Assembly: GCA_000697335.1 (NCBI GenBank)
Contig: JNEM01009810.1
Coordinates: forward strand, 1 to 20,762
Origin: Conidiobolus incongruus B7586
Lineage: Eukaryota; Entomophthoromycota; Entomophthoromycetes; Entomophthorales; Conidiobolaceae
Direction of reading: 5' to 3'
DNA length: 20,762 nucleotides
A model generated the notes under the pieces. The model worked only from the letters and a program-made list of their open reading frames with translations, was not told the origin of the DNA and did no database searches. Numbering within the stretch: position 1 is the first letter of the stretch; each line of letters opens with the position of its first letter. A program made the position numbers and the translations under genes. This document shows positions 11,303 to 20,751 of this stretch, piece after piece.

Positions 11303-11376
11303 GCTCCCATAGCTCAGTTGGTTAGAGCGTGGTGCTAATAACGCCAAGGTCACAGGTTCGATCCCTGTTGGGAGCA
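11303..11376 (+). tRNA. tRNA-Ile, anticodon AAU (second, identical copy)
   Basis: This is the same 74-base cloverleaf as the minus-strand copy at 6308-6381: perfect acceptor stem, anticodon loop CTAATAA, T loop TTCGATC, discriminator A, no intron. It decodes AUU and AUC after A34 is converted to inosine. The two genes are 4.9 kb apart in opposite orientation with the kinase gene between them. Their 5' and 3' flanks do not resemble each other, so identity is confined to the tRNA, as expected from selection, gene conversion or a very tight duplication. Confidence 0.97.
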
Positions 11377-11380
11377 TTTT
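11377..11380 (+). terminator. RNA polymerase III terminator of the plus-strand tRNA-Ile
   Basis: TTTT directly follows the discriminator base. This is the minimal Pol III stop signal. Confidence 0.8.
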
Positions 11381-12860
11381 GACAAAATTTTCTTTCTATA
11401 CTTTCTCAAAAACATTATATTTTTACTTTCATGTAGATTTTTTTCAATATTTTTCTTAACTCCTATTTAATATTTTCAATTTACTACTTGAATTCACTTT
11501 TTATTATAGCAATACCTTGTTCAACAAATATTAAATTAACTTCAATTTACTCAAGTTTTCTATTCCTATATAAGCAACAATATAAAAATGTCACATTTAA
11601 TATAATTAAAGTTTTAAAATTCTTTCCAGATTTGAATCTATTCAATTTTATTTTTTCAAAATACTATATCCAAATTTTATAAAAATGTTGATATCATCAA
11701 AATTTTAACCTTTTATCTCTAAAATGAATCAAAATATATTTACAAAACAGCACATTTTATTCAGATTTATATTATTAACAATAAATATTAGAATTGTCGA
11801 TGAACTTATCAAAAATAAGTAAAATATATAATCAAAATATAATCTAAGCTTTTTTAAATCGTGTATCCTTACTTTGTAATTTATATTGCTAAAATTTGCA
11901 AATTCATCAATTACACAAAACATTATCTGAGAATGATTCAGTTGAATATATTTTAGAATGTTAAGTGATATATTTTTGCAAAATCAATTTGTACAGGAGA
12001 AAATTATATATATACTTATCTAATCAATATTCAAAATTCTTCAACTTTCATGTCAAAATCTATAACTTAACAGAAATATATATAATGATTTCATTGAATT
12101 ATGATACGATGATTCTTAATTTATTAGAGATTGATAAAGATATAAATCAAGTATCCAGCAATATTAACAATAAATGATAGGACGTTTATATTTGAATAAT
12201 TGAAATTGGGTAGTATTGAAGATTAGAAGATATAAGGCTTGTTATGATAAAGTGGTGATTATAAAGTATGCTATAAAGGTTGAACTTCAGATTTAGATAT
12301 GATTAGTTGAAGGATCTCGATAGAATAATTATATTTTAATAATCATTAATAAAAATTATAAGGATTATTAACCACCATACAATTATTGGATTATTCGATA
12401 TAAAATCTATAATATTTTGTAAATGGGACGGTTTTTGATAATTACATAGCTAAAATAAATATTACATGCTAATAATTTTATTTGAAAATTTCCTTGGATA
12501 TTGTCAAATTTTAAAAACAGCATAATTTAGCATATTATATGAAAAATAATGAGTAAGAGAGGAGTTAAATTTATTCTACAGAGATGTTCATTTAGTTTTA
12601 CAGAATTCAATATGAAAAATATTCAAGTTTTGAATTATATATAAGTTGAAAAAGAGATGAAATATCTGTAAATTTTATAATATTATTTTGGGATGATAAT
12701 TTATTATATGTATTTCTTAATTTAAAGAAACAGATTACAAAAATGAATTATTAATAAAATATCACTTAATTGAAGGTTACTCTTTAAGAATATAGTTTTT
12801 AAACTAACAGAATAATACTGTATAATTTTATTATTTTTATATAACAAGAAAAATTTAATT
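11381..12860. other. AT-rich intergenic region upstream of the KH-domain gene
   Basis: Several frames of 60-70 codons exist here, but they are built of Ile, Asn, Lys, Phe, Leu and Tyr as expected from random AT-rich DNA, overlap each other on both strands and have no recognisable motif. I see no RNA gene or transposon remnant. Confidence 0.6.
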
Positions 12861-12872
12861 TAATTTTTCTAA

Positions 12873-12879
12873 CCAATCA
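12873..12879 (+). promoter_or_regulatory. CCAAT box upstream of the KH-domain gene
   Basis: CCAATCA lies about 120 nt before the ATG of the FUBP-like gene, a usual distance and the classical extended form bound by the HAP (NF-Y) complex. Function is inferred from sequence and position only. Confidence 0.35.
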
Positions 12880-12999
12880 AAATGTTGAATTTTAAATTTA
12901 AATAAACTAAATTTAAAATTATTAAGATTGAAATTAAAATTGAATCTTTTGTGAATTGATTTTGAAAACAAATTGTCAATATTGTTAATTCAGAAAAAA

Positions 13000-15009
13000 A
13001 TGGGAGAAGATTACTCAGCAGTACCTCCGCCACCTTCAACTAACGCTCCTAAAAAATCAAATGCCGATTTTTCTGACGCCCTCGCCAAAGCTAAGGCTCT
13101 AGCTGCTAAATTTGCTACCCAACATAGTCAAAATCCTGAACAAAGTATTTTTGCAATTTTATTTTTCAATTTTCAATTTTACTAAATCATTTTTATTTTA
13201 GCCAGCACTGACGACGATAGTAAAAGAAAAAGAAACTTTGAAGAAGGGCCTGAGGGTTCTTCAGGTAGTCAAGAATATGGAGGGGAATACAAACGCCAAT
13301 TTTCTGGAACCGAAGGTAATTTGCGTTTAGTATTTAATTTTACTTCATAATCTAACAATTTTTTAGGCACCAAACGTTCTGGTCTTGGTGCTGAAGATGG
13401 TAGAGGTTCAGGACCTCCTTCTGTTAATTTTAAAGTCCCTTCCAACAAAGTGGGATTAATTATTGGTCGAAATGGTGAAACTTTAAAGCGACTTCAAAAC
13501 GAACATGGTGTCAAAATTTTATTTAATCCTGAATCTCACCCACCAGCACCTGAGCGTACTTGTATTTTAAGTGGACATCCTACCGCAACTGAGAGTGCTA
13601 AAAAGGCGATTTTGGACTTAATCTCTGCTAGCAATAATTATCTACAAAATCAACGTAATAATGACCCTTATGGAAATTCAAGTGCCGATGGGCCAGTACC
13701 TTATGGCATGATTCGAGTCCAAGTTCCAATTCCGATCAATAAGGTTGGTCTTGTTATTGGTCGTGGGGGTGAAACTATTAGAGATCTCCAAACTCGCAGT
13801 GGTTGTAAAGTTATGGTGTTGCCTGAAGATGAAAATAATAAACAAGAAAGATTCGTCCAGATTCAAGGCCCTCAACAAGCAGTAGAAATCGCCAAAAGTA
13901 TGGTTAATGATGTTGTTAATAACATATATTATCAAGCTCAATCTGTAATTATAAATTCGGAATATTTTATCATTATAGTTAACATATTTGAAATTAGGTT
14001 AATGCTTATGGCCAACCCGTTGCAACTCTTAACGTAAGTTGTACTTTGACCATCCCCAACAATACTGTTGGTTTAGTTATTGGCAGAGGTAAATAATATT
14101 CGCATTGAGTATGTTTAGATTATTTTATTTATTCCAATTAGGTGGTGAAACTATTAAAAACCTCCAACAAGTAAGCCGTGCTAAAATCCAAATTGAGCAG
14201 ACTTCTCCTGAAGATGCTCCTGATGATCGTCTCATCCATCTTTCAGGTAAACTACAACCACATTAAACTGACTATACTTCTCTGACAATTTTGTAGGTTC
14301 CCTTGATTGTGTTGAATATGCCAAAACAATGATTATGGATAAAGTAGGAGCTAACGTAAGTATTTTTATTTTATTGTTTTAATCATGTATAACTAATAAT
14401 TTTAGCGAGTTCGTTCTACTCCTCTCGCTGGTCCCAATGGGTAAGTTCTATTTATATTATAATTTTTATTAATTCTTAATTTTACTTTTCAGACAACCCC
14501 TTGATCAATCACAGCTCTATAGCTATGGTACGTATGGTGCTCAAGATCCTTACTATAGTGCTTATCAATATAGTCAATATGGTAATTTAACACAATTATT
14601 CCCCTATATATGGCCTAATTATATTACAGCAAGCTATTATGGCTATCAATATGGGGATGGATCTCAATCTGCTTACGGCTATTACGGTGCTGACGCTAAT
14701 GGTCAACCTACCGAAAAAGATGCCAACGGTAAGAAATCTGAGGATACTTCTACTACTGCAGCAAATACTACTGAAGCTGGTGCTGTTCCAAGCGCAGCTC
14801 AACAAGATGATCCTGAGTACCAGGCACAGTTGGCCAATTATTATGCTCAGTACGGAGAATACTATAAGAAATACTATGAGTCTTATGGTTACGATTATCT
14901 TGGTCAAGATGGTCAACCCTCTGCTGAAGCTGGAGATAACCAACCACAAACCGATTCTAAGTACAAAGATCAAAACGATTATGAATCTGGATATGGAGCT
15001 GACAAATAA
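13000..15009 (+). CDS. FUBP-like RNA/ssDNA-binding protein with three KH domains
   Basis: Nine exons (13000..13144, 13202..13315, 13367..13944, 13998..14088, 14142..14246, 14297..14355, 14406..14440, 14493..14581, 14630..15009) join in frame to 531 residues; introns are 48-57 nt. The start at 13000 gives MGEDYS; an upstream non-ATG extension is not supported. The N-terminal helix DALAKAKALAAKF (about 25-37) resembles the N-box of animal far-upstream-element-binding proteins and is followed, as there, by an acidic stretch with a KRK patch. Three type I KH domains follow at about 105-175, 200-272 and 289-362, with GxxG loops GRNG (120-123), GRGG (218-221) and GRGG (308-311). The C-terminal third is rich in Gln, Gly and Tyr, with YYAQYGEYYKKYYESYG echoing the Tyr motifs of FUBP activation domains. 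Expected role: binding U-rich RNA or single-stranded DNA in splicing, mRNA turnover or transcription. Animal FUBPs have four KH domains; here there are three. Confidence 0.92.
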
Positions 15010-16728
15010 GTAATTCTATGGATTTCAGTCAGCCTTATCACCTTGAATTTATCGCATATCTTGATTATTTGATTATCTGCATCTAACTCTATATAACAAA
15101 AAACCTCTTTAGCACTGACGCTACTACCTCTTTTAGTTTCCCAAATCTTTAGGAGATTCTTGGAATCCACGAATGGTATTAGATTAAATATTGGGGTATC
15201 TATATTGTTATTAACATCATTATAACATTCATCTATTATTATATATATTATATTTCAATTTATATTTAAATATTTAATCTATTTTTTATTGATTTTATCT
15301 CTTTTCAACTCAATATTATTATAATTTTAAATTCCATAGGTTTTAGGCACATCTCTAATGAAGTCCAATTATAATTCAATTTTTTTATTTAAATACTGGA
15401 CTTTCATTTATAATTTAACAAAAATAATATTGAGAACTAAGTAATTAACAGTGAAATTTAAGGTAAATATCATTATATGAATTACCCGATATTATTTATT
15501 TATTATAATTATTCATTACCCTCATATCATATTTTATTACTCTTATTACCATAATCATTATCCAAATTTTAATATTTATAGTATACATATATAATTTGTA
15601 ATATTCATTTACGGTAAATTACTTAATAAATTTGTTATTGATATATATTTTGTAGTTATAATTCTAATTAAGTAAATGATTTCAATATATCCTCATTTAC
15701 ATTGAAATTCCATTTATTTACTTCAAATCATTTTTTCAAATCTAAATATTAAATTTTTCAAAAACTATTTTTGCCTCATGTTGTAATTCCTTGTTTATCT
15801 ACAACTTGATAAAATTTGTCTTAATACAAATTAACTAATGTTTATTATTTGTGTTCAAGATTGATAGCTTTATTTTATATCTTATCTCTAATTTTGTAAT
15901 TTTTAATATATAATTGTTCAAATTTGCAATAATAAACTAATACAATATTAGATCTCTGTAAGTGAATATACTATAATCTCATTTTGTAGATTTAGCATTT
16001 TTCTAAAAATTCGATATCTAAATAGCTGAAAAGTTATCTGGCATGTTTAAATAAAATTACTATGTCGTGTTATTTAATTTCATAAAATTATATTCTTTTA
16101 ATGTTTTATGAAACTATCATTCATCGTTATATTACTATTTTCCTTGTATAAAATAGCAAATTTTTAATTTTGGCTACATCATTGTGAGAGTAATTTTTCA
16201 AATTTTGCTTATGAAAAAAAGTTATTGGGAAATAAATATATACTCTATATAATTACCCAAAGCTTTTATCATATTGATTTAAAATATAGTAAAATGAACT
16301 TAAATATAACATGATATATTTTTGGTATTTAACTAGTATAAAATTATCAAATCTATAAATAAATTTAGCTGGTAATAATTCCTCAATTAATTAAATTGCA
16401 AAGTTAATTAACCATCTATTCTTAAAGCCTTTTTAATCTAATATACTTGTTTGTTATCATTGCACCATAAGAAAGAATAAATGAAATAATGCATTGATAT
16501 AATATTTGAACAATACATTAATTCTAACATTAAAATATCATTGTCTTGATATAAGTAAAATGTTCATCTCTATAATAAATTTTTTTATTATTAAATATAA
16601 TTATATTTAATTTCGTTGAATAATGATATATTTTATTGCTAATAACTGATAGTTAATGATCTATCCAAGTCTAATCGTAATTGATTAGCCTTGATTTTTA
16701 ATTTTCTAATATAATAATAAGTTAAACC
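15010..16728. other. Intergenic region between convergent genes
   Basis: This 1.7 kb gap separates two genes that point at each other. The first 170 bases are more mixed in composition and probably belong to the 3' UTR of the KH-domain gene. The remainder is AT-rich with no supported gene or RNA. A small inverted-repeat element at 15309-15434 is listed separately. Confidence 0.55.
15309..15434. repeat. 126-bp element with terminal inverted repeats (MITE-like or hairpin)
   Basis: The ends are perfect 12-bp inverted repeats, CTCAATATTATT at 15309-15320 and AATAATATTGAG at 15423-15434. Inside, a second inverted pair, ATGAAGTCCA (15358-15367) and TGGACTTTCAT (about 15397-15406), matches with one extra base, and AT-rich sequence between the pairs also partly matches. 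No clear target-site duplication is visible. It could be a short non-autonomous DNA transposon relic or simply a hairpin. There is no coding capacity. Confidence 0.45.
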
Positions 16729-17424
16729 TTAGTAAATTAAACTACAAGTCATTAAACTACATATTGTAGCGTATGTTGTTACAGTGTTCAATGTGGTAGC
16801 AACGTTTGGTGGAAAACTAGACTTGATGATTGTTTTTACACCATATTCTCCAAGAAATCCTAATTTCCAAATTCGACTAACGTTGGAAGAACATCTTCGA
16901 AATCGCTCTCTTTCCCATTCTGCTGCGAGTTTGTCAATAGCGCGGATGGGCGATCGTTTGGAAGTGTAATAGCCGATTAGGCGTTTTAGTGAACCGCCAT
17001 TTACCGAATATATTACCGAAATAATCACTCCAATCAACAGGTGAATGTAGTTGATTTGTTCTAATGTATAACTCTCAACAAGGTCCAAATGGTCATACAA
17101 AAATATTATAAGTGGGAATGCATCTGTACAGCATTGGATTACCAATGTTAGGATACATGACATTAGTAAAGGTATGGATGAGATCAATGCAGCATGTAAC
17201 CCTCCGATACTTGATCGTAGTATAAAGTACAGAATCACAGATAGGGTTAAATATAATAAAGGAAACTGGATTAGATCGTAATCTTCCATTTTGAACTCTT
17301 GCACAGGAAGATTTTCCTTATCCCAATCAAGCTCTTCTCCAAGATCAGTAGCATGCTTGCATTCAAGTATATTCTTTACTTCATCTTTACCTCTATCAAT
17401 ATATTCAATATAAACATCACTCAT
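16729..17424 (-). CDS. Unrecognised multi-pass membrane protein
   Basis: This is a single-exon frame of 231 codons in DNA where stops are very frequent, so it is almost certainly a real gene. The ATG is at 17422-17424 and the TAA at 16729-16731. The first 50 residues are acidic and hydrophilic. Hydrophobic segments follow at about 51-70 and 74-98, then a shorter one near 102-113, and another at 126-142. A basic, amphipathic stretch with RAIDKLAAEWERERFRR (161-177) follows, then a moderately hydrophobic C-terminus (206-231). This suggests three to five membrane spans with the acidic N-terminus in the cytosol. I saw no signal peptide and no motif of a known enzyme or transporter. The overall plan of acidic N-terminus then clustered spans loosely recalls Yip1-type trafficking proteins, but no family motif supports that. 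It is divergent from the thioredoxin-domain gene, with 548 bases between the start codons. Confidence 0.75.
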   Translation of the reverse strand: MSDVYIEYIDRGKDEVKNILECKHATDLGEELDWDKENLPVQEFKMEDYDLIQFPLLYLTLSVILYFILRSSIGGLHAALISSIPLLMSCILTLVIQCCTDAFPLIIFLYDHLDLVESYTLEQINYIHLLIGVIISVIYSVNGGSLKRLIGYYTSKRSPIRAIDKLAAEWERERFRRCSSNVSRIWKLGFLGEYGVKTIIKSSFPPNVATTLNTVTTYATICSLMTCSLIY

Positions 17425-17972
17425 ATTTTATATTTGATTACTCAATTTACAGTGAATTTAAGCAAAAACATTCTTTAAGTCTAAAAGTATTTATATGTTC
17501 ACCAATATCAGGATTAATGGAGAAATTCAAAATGGATATTAAATAAGGATTTGAAATAGTTAAATTAAACAATATATTAAGCAGATTATGTGAGCTTTGG
17601 GTTAAGAGATAATTAATAAATTATTAAAATGTAAACTTATTTTTAAGAAATATAAATACGTCTCTATTTATAAAATCGGTTATCATATTCATAAGCTGAG
17701 ATTTTTGTCTCTGGATTACTTGGAATACTTGCTAGCTAATTAAAAAAGTGGAATTGAAAACATATTTTTTAGATTACCAGCCACCAATCAAATTAAAGAA
17801 AGTCATCCAATTGAGTTAACCACTCAATATGGACTTAAACAGATATTAGTGCATTAAAAATATTATAAGGATAATCTTTAAAATGAAATTTTAAAAATTT
17901 GGTTATTACTCAGCTATTCGTTTATAAATCGAATATTAAATTAAAAGTTCTAGTATATATAAGTTGTTTAAC
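17425..17972. promoter_or_regulatory. Divergent intergenic promoter region with CCAAT boxes
   Basis: The two flanking genes are transcribed away from each other, so both promoters should be here. CCAAT pentamers occur at 17502-17506 (about 80 nt from the minus-strand gene's start, in inverse orientation to it), and at 17784-17788 (CCAATCA) and 17807-17811, 160-190 nt before the plus-strand gene. I checked the ATGs on the plus strand in this interval: each runs quickly into a stop and none encodes a signal peptide. Confidence 0.4.
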
Positions 17973-20183
17973 ATGTCATTAAAACCACCACCAATACCTA
18001 AAGATGGAATTACTGTTGATATAGATGAGACTATATTCAAACGTCAAATCACTCGAGGACGTTGGTTTATTAAACATTATGTAAATTGGTGTCCTCACTG
18101 TAGACATTTGGCACCTATTTGGGGCGAACTAGCTAAAGAATATCATGAAAAAGATTTTCCTATTCAATTCGGTCAAATTGATTGTGAAGAATCTCGTAAT
18201 CTATGTGACGCTCACAAAGTATTGGGCTATCCCACTTTACAAATATTCCAAGATGGGAAGCTTGATGTAGAATTTGATGGTTTGCCAACTAAAGCAAATT
18301 TGATCAAGTTTATTGAGGAAAATAAAGAACCGAAACCTTTAGATGAATCTAGTTCTGAATCAGATCCCCAAGATAAACCATTAGCACCTTCATTGGTTAA
18401 GCCGGATAATGTTCCTACTGGGATATATGAGGGACTTGTTGGTCCATCTGTATTGCCTACACTTGGTGCTGAAATGCCTCCTCCTAAATTTATCTCTGAA
18501 CCTAATCCATCCACCCTCGCTATCCCTGAGCATATAACACAAGTGTTCTCGACCCCAACCTCAACCCCAACCCCAACAAAAATACCCACTGTGTTATATG
18601 GTCCAGAAGATAATCCACACATTGATCGTACCATTGTTTTAGCTGACAAAAATTTCACACAAGCTGTTGAGCATGGTACTTGGGTTATCCGTCACACTTC
18701 CAAGCAAAAGCCACCTCCCGGTCGCTTTCATATTTTGTGGGCTCAATTAACCAACGATCTTTCAGATTTCAAAAAACATTCAGGATTTAGATTTGGCACT
18801 GTTGATTGTGATACTGAAGAGAATTTATGTAAAAAGAACCATATCTCAACACATCCAACTATTCAACTTTGGGAAAATGGCCAATACATTGAGAACTATA
18901 AAGGTGACCTGAATTATGAGCCTTTGGTCAAATATATCAAAGAAATCCAAAATCGAAAATTTGATGTTGCAGCTTTTGGCAATTATCAATTTCCTGGAAC
19001 TTTTCCACCTAATCCTGAGGGCACTGTTGACAAGCTTTCCTCCACAAGTTTCACTTCTATGACTGGTGAAGGCAATTGGTTAGTATATTACACTAGTAGC
19101 ACTTGTCTTTCCTGTCGACCCCTTGCAAACACTATGGAGGAAGTGGCTGTCAAATTAAAGAACAAAGTTAACATTGCTTCATTCGATTGTACCAAAGCTG
19201 TAGCTGAATGTGAAAAGCATGGTGTTCAAGGATTGCCTCACATAAAGTTCATCAAAGACGGCAAATCTAAAGTGTACACTGGTCCTAGAACAGAAGAAAA
19301 GTTAACCAAATTTGCTATTACATCTTCCTCCCCCAACTTCCATATTGCTAATTCAACCAATTGGCAGTACATCGATCAAAATGAAGAGCATTATTTCATT
19401 TATGCTTATAGCAGTCAAAAAGAATATGCTGATTTCGCAAAATTCAAAAGCGCGTTTGATGGTTTGTATCTTCTCAGTGATGTGTATCTTGTTGATAAAA
19501 AGATCGCCTCCCCAACTCTGGATACCGAAAAAGTACCCAATTTCTTTATTAAAAAACCCCATGTCAAACCAGTTCCATTTAGTGGATCACTCTCTTCAAC
19601 GCAAGAACTTCGCACCTGGCTCAAAGATAATCATTATCCTGCTCTTATTCCCCTCGGATCAGAAAATTTTGATTCAATTCTTGCTGAATTTAATTACATG
19701 GTTTTAGGAATTTTAGATCCCAGTAAAGATCATTTGAATCTCAAACAAATGAACACGATTGCAAATGAACTTTCAGTCAACCCTACCATTAAAACCAAAA
19801 AGGTCGGATTTGGTTGGCTAGATGGTTTAACTCACCTTGACTATGTTCACACCCTTGGTCGAAGCATTGATGATCTTCCTTTTATAGTTATCATTCAACC
19901 TAAAGAGAATAAAGTATTCTCTCAACTTGAAGATAAATCATTATTTGATTTCAAGGATGAAGTTGTAAAACAAGCATTAGATTCGCTTGAAGAGAAGAAA
20001 TTGATTCCAGATCAACTTACTGGCGCGAAAAGTGTATTCAGCCGTTTGAAGGTTTTACCTTCCGAGGGCGAAGAATTTTCTGGCACTCACATGTTTGGTT
20101 TAATTCTAATTGCTTTGGCTCTCTGTTTCGTCTATTTCTTACTCAAGGGCAGGTTCAGAAGAAGAAAAAGACAATTAGACTAA
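17973..20183 (+). CDS. Membrane-anchored multi-thioredoxin-domain protein (PDI-like)
   Basis: An intronless frame of 736 codons runs from an ATG at 17973 (good context, AACATGT). Domain 1 (about 12-117) has the redox site WCPHC (Cys 40 and 43) and the cis-proline in GYPTL (87). A linker rich in Pro, Ser and Thr (118-212) follows. Domain 2 (about 217-320) keeps the thioredoxin pattern but has Lys, Gln and Pro where the CxxC should be. Domain 3 (about 348-448) has CLSC (378-381). All three keep a second DC-x6-C pair. Residues 450-700 contain no cysteine and look like one or two inactive thioredoxin folds. A transmembrane helix (707-725) and a basic tail (RFRRRKRQLD) end the protein. Expected role: disulfide formation or isomerisation on client proteins, like ER-membrane PDIs. 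Oddly, no signal peptide precedes domain 1. AATAAA at 20257-20262 may be its poly(A) signal. Confidence 0.88.
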   Translation: MSLKPPPIPKDGITVDIDETIFKRQITRGRWFIKHYVNWCPHCRHLAPIWGELAKEYHEKDFPIQFGQIDCEESRNLCDAHKVLGYPTLQIFQDGKLDVEFDGLPTKANLIKFIEENKEPKPLDESSSESDPQDKPLAPSLVKPDNVPTGIYEGLVGPSVLPTLGAEMPPPKFISEPNPSTLAIPEHITQVFSTPTSTPTPTKIPTVLYGPEDNPHIDRTIVLADKNFTQAVEHGTWVIRHTSKQKPPPGRFHILWAQLTNDLSDFKKHSGFRFGTVDCDTEENLCKKNHISTHPTIQLWENGQYIENYKGDLNYEPLVKYIKEIQNRKFDVAAFGNYQFPGTFPPNPEGTVDKLSSTSFTSMTGEGNWLVYYTSSTCLSCRPLANTMEEVAVKLKNKVNIASFDCTKAVAECEKHGVQGLPHIKFIKDGKSKVYTGPRTEEKLTKFAITSSSPNFHIANSTNWQYIDQNEEHYFIYAYSSQKEYADFAKFKSAFDGLYLLSDVYLVDKKIASPTLDTEKVPNFFIKKPHVKPVPFSGSLSSTQELRTWLKDNHYPALIPLGSENFDSILAEFNYMVLGILDPSKDHLNLKQMNTIANELSVNPTIKTKKVGFGWLDGLTHLDYVHTLGRSIDDLPFIVIIQPKENKVFSQLEDKSLFDFKDEVVKQALDSLEEKKLIPDQLTGAKSVFSRLKVLPSEGEEFSGTHMFGLILIALALCFVYFLLKGRFRRRKRQLD

Positions 20184-20709
20184 ATTTCGTTTTTTCATTA
20201 TTCTTCTTCGCAATTTTATCTTTTTATTTTTTATTCTATATATTTTCAATTTTTTTAATAAATATTATCTTTATTCAATTAACTAATAATTTTTAATCCA
20301 AATAATTAAGTTATAATGGTCAACTTGTATCTACTTCTATTAATGATAGAAAAAAGTTTTGAACCTCATTCAAAAACTAAAATATTTCTTCACATTTGAA
20401 TTGACGGCAATTTTTATCATCAAATTTAAATATGATTTACAAAATAATCAATATTTTATTAATATTTTCCACTATTATTAAAATTTTTTGTTATATATTT
20501 AGTAAATTTAAAACTTAAATGACAATTTTTATTAAGGATTGAAATTTAATATTTCATAAATATAATATATATACTCAGAAAATTTTCTTTTTTGAAAATA
20601 TAATTTTGAATATTATAAGCAACTATAACCAAATTAGTTGTAATCTAGTGAATATATAAGATATAATAGCCTTTTTTATTTATTTTTTTTAGAAAATTTA
20701 TTTACCACC

Positions 20710-20714
<5 letters not shown>
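20184..20714. other. AT-rich 3' flank
   Basis: This is the 3' flank of the thioredoxin-domain gene. The first 80 bases are T-rich, with AATAAA at 20257-20262. I see no further gene before the end of the window. Confidence 0.6.

Positions 20715-20745
<31 letters not shown>
20715..20745. repeat. (TA)15 microsatellite
   Basis: Fifteen uninterrupted TA units plus one T. Such runs are length-variable and could be polymorphic between strains. Confidence 0.95.

Positions 20746-20751
<6 letters not shown>

Noticed and set aside
6308-11376. Inverted tRNA pair as long terminal inverted repeats of a transposon carrying the kinase
   Set aside because: Identity stops exactly at the tRNA ends, there is no target duplication or transposase, and the kinase is an ordinary intron-bearing host gene.
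11488-12177. Three open frames of 64-70 codons on both strands
   Set aside because: They are composed of residues expected from random AT-rich DNA, have no motif, no supporting neighbours and no codon bias. I regard them as chance frames.
14596-15013. Two 124-125-codon frames opposite and overlapping the last KH-gene exon
   Set aside because: The real frame is set by splicing from upstream exons and gives a Tyr/Gln-rich tail typical of the family. The alternatives are frame-shifted or antisense readings.
17964-17972. Three-residue upstream extension of the thioredoxin-domain protein from a TTG
   Set aside because: A nuclear fungal gene is expected to start at ATG, and the ATG at 17973 has a good context. 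The extension adds no signal peptide.
18227-18658. 143-codon minus-strand frame inside the thioredoxin-domain gene
   Set aside because: It lies opposite the Pro/Ser-rich linker, where stop codons on the other strand are rare. It has no motif of its own.
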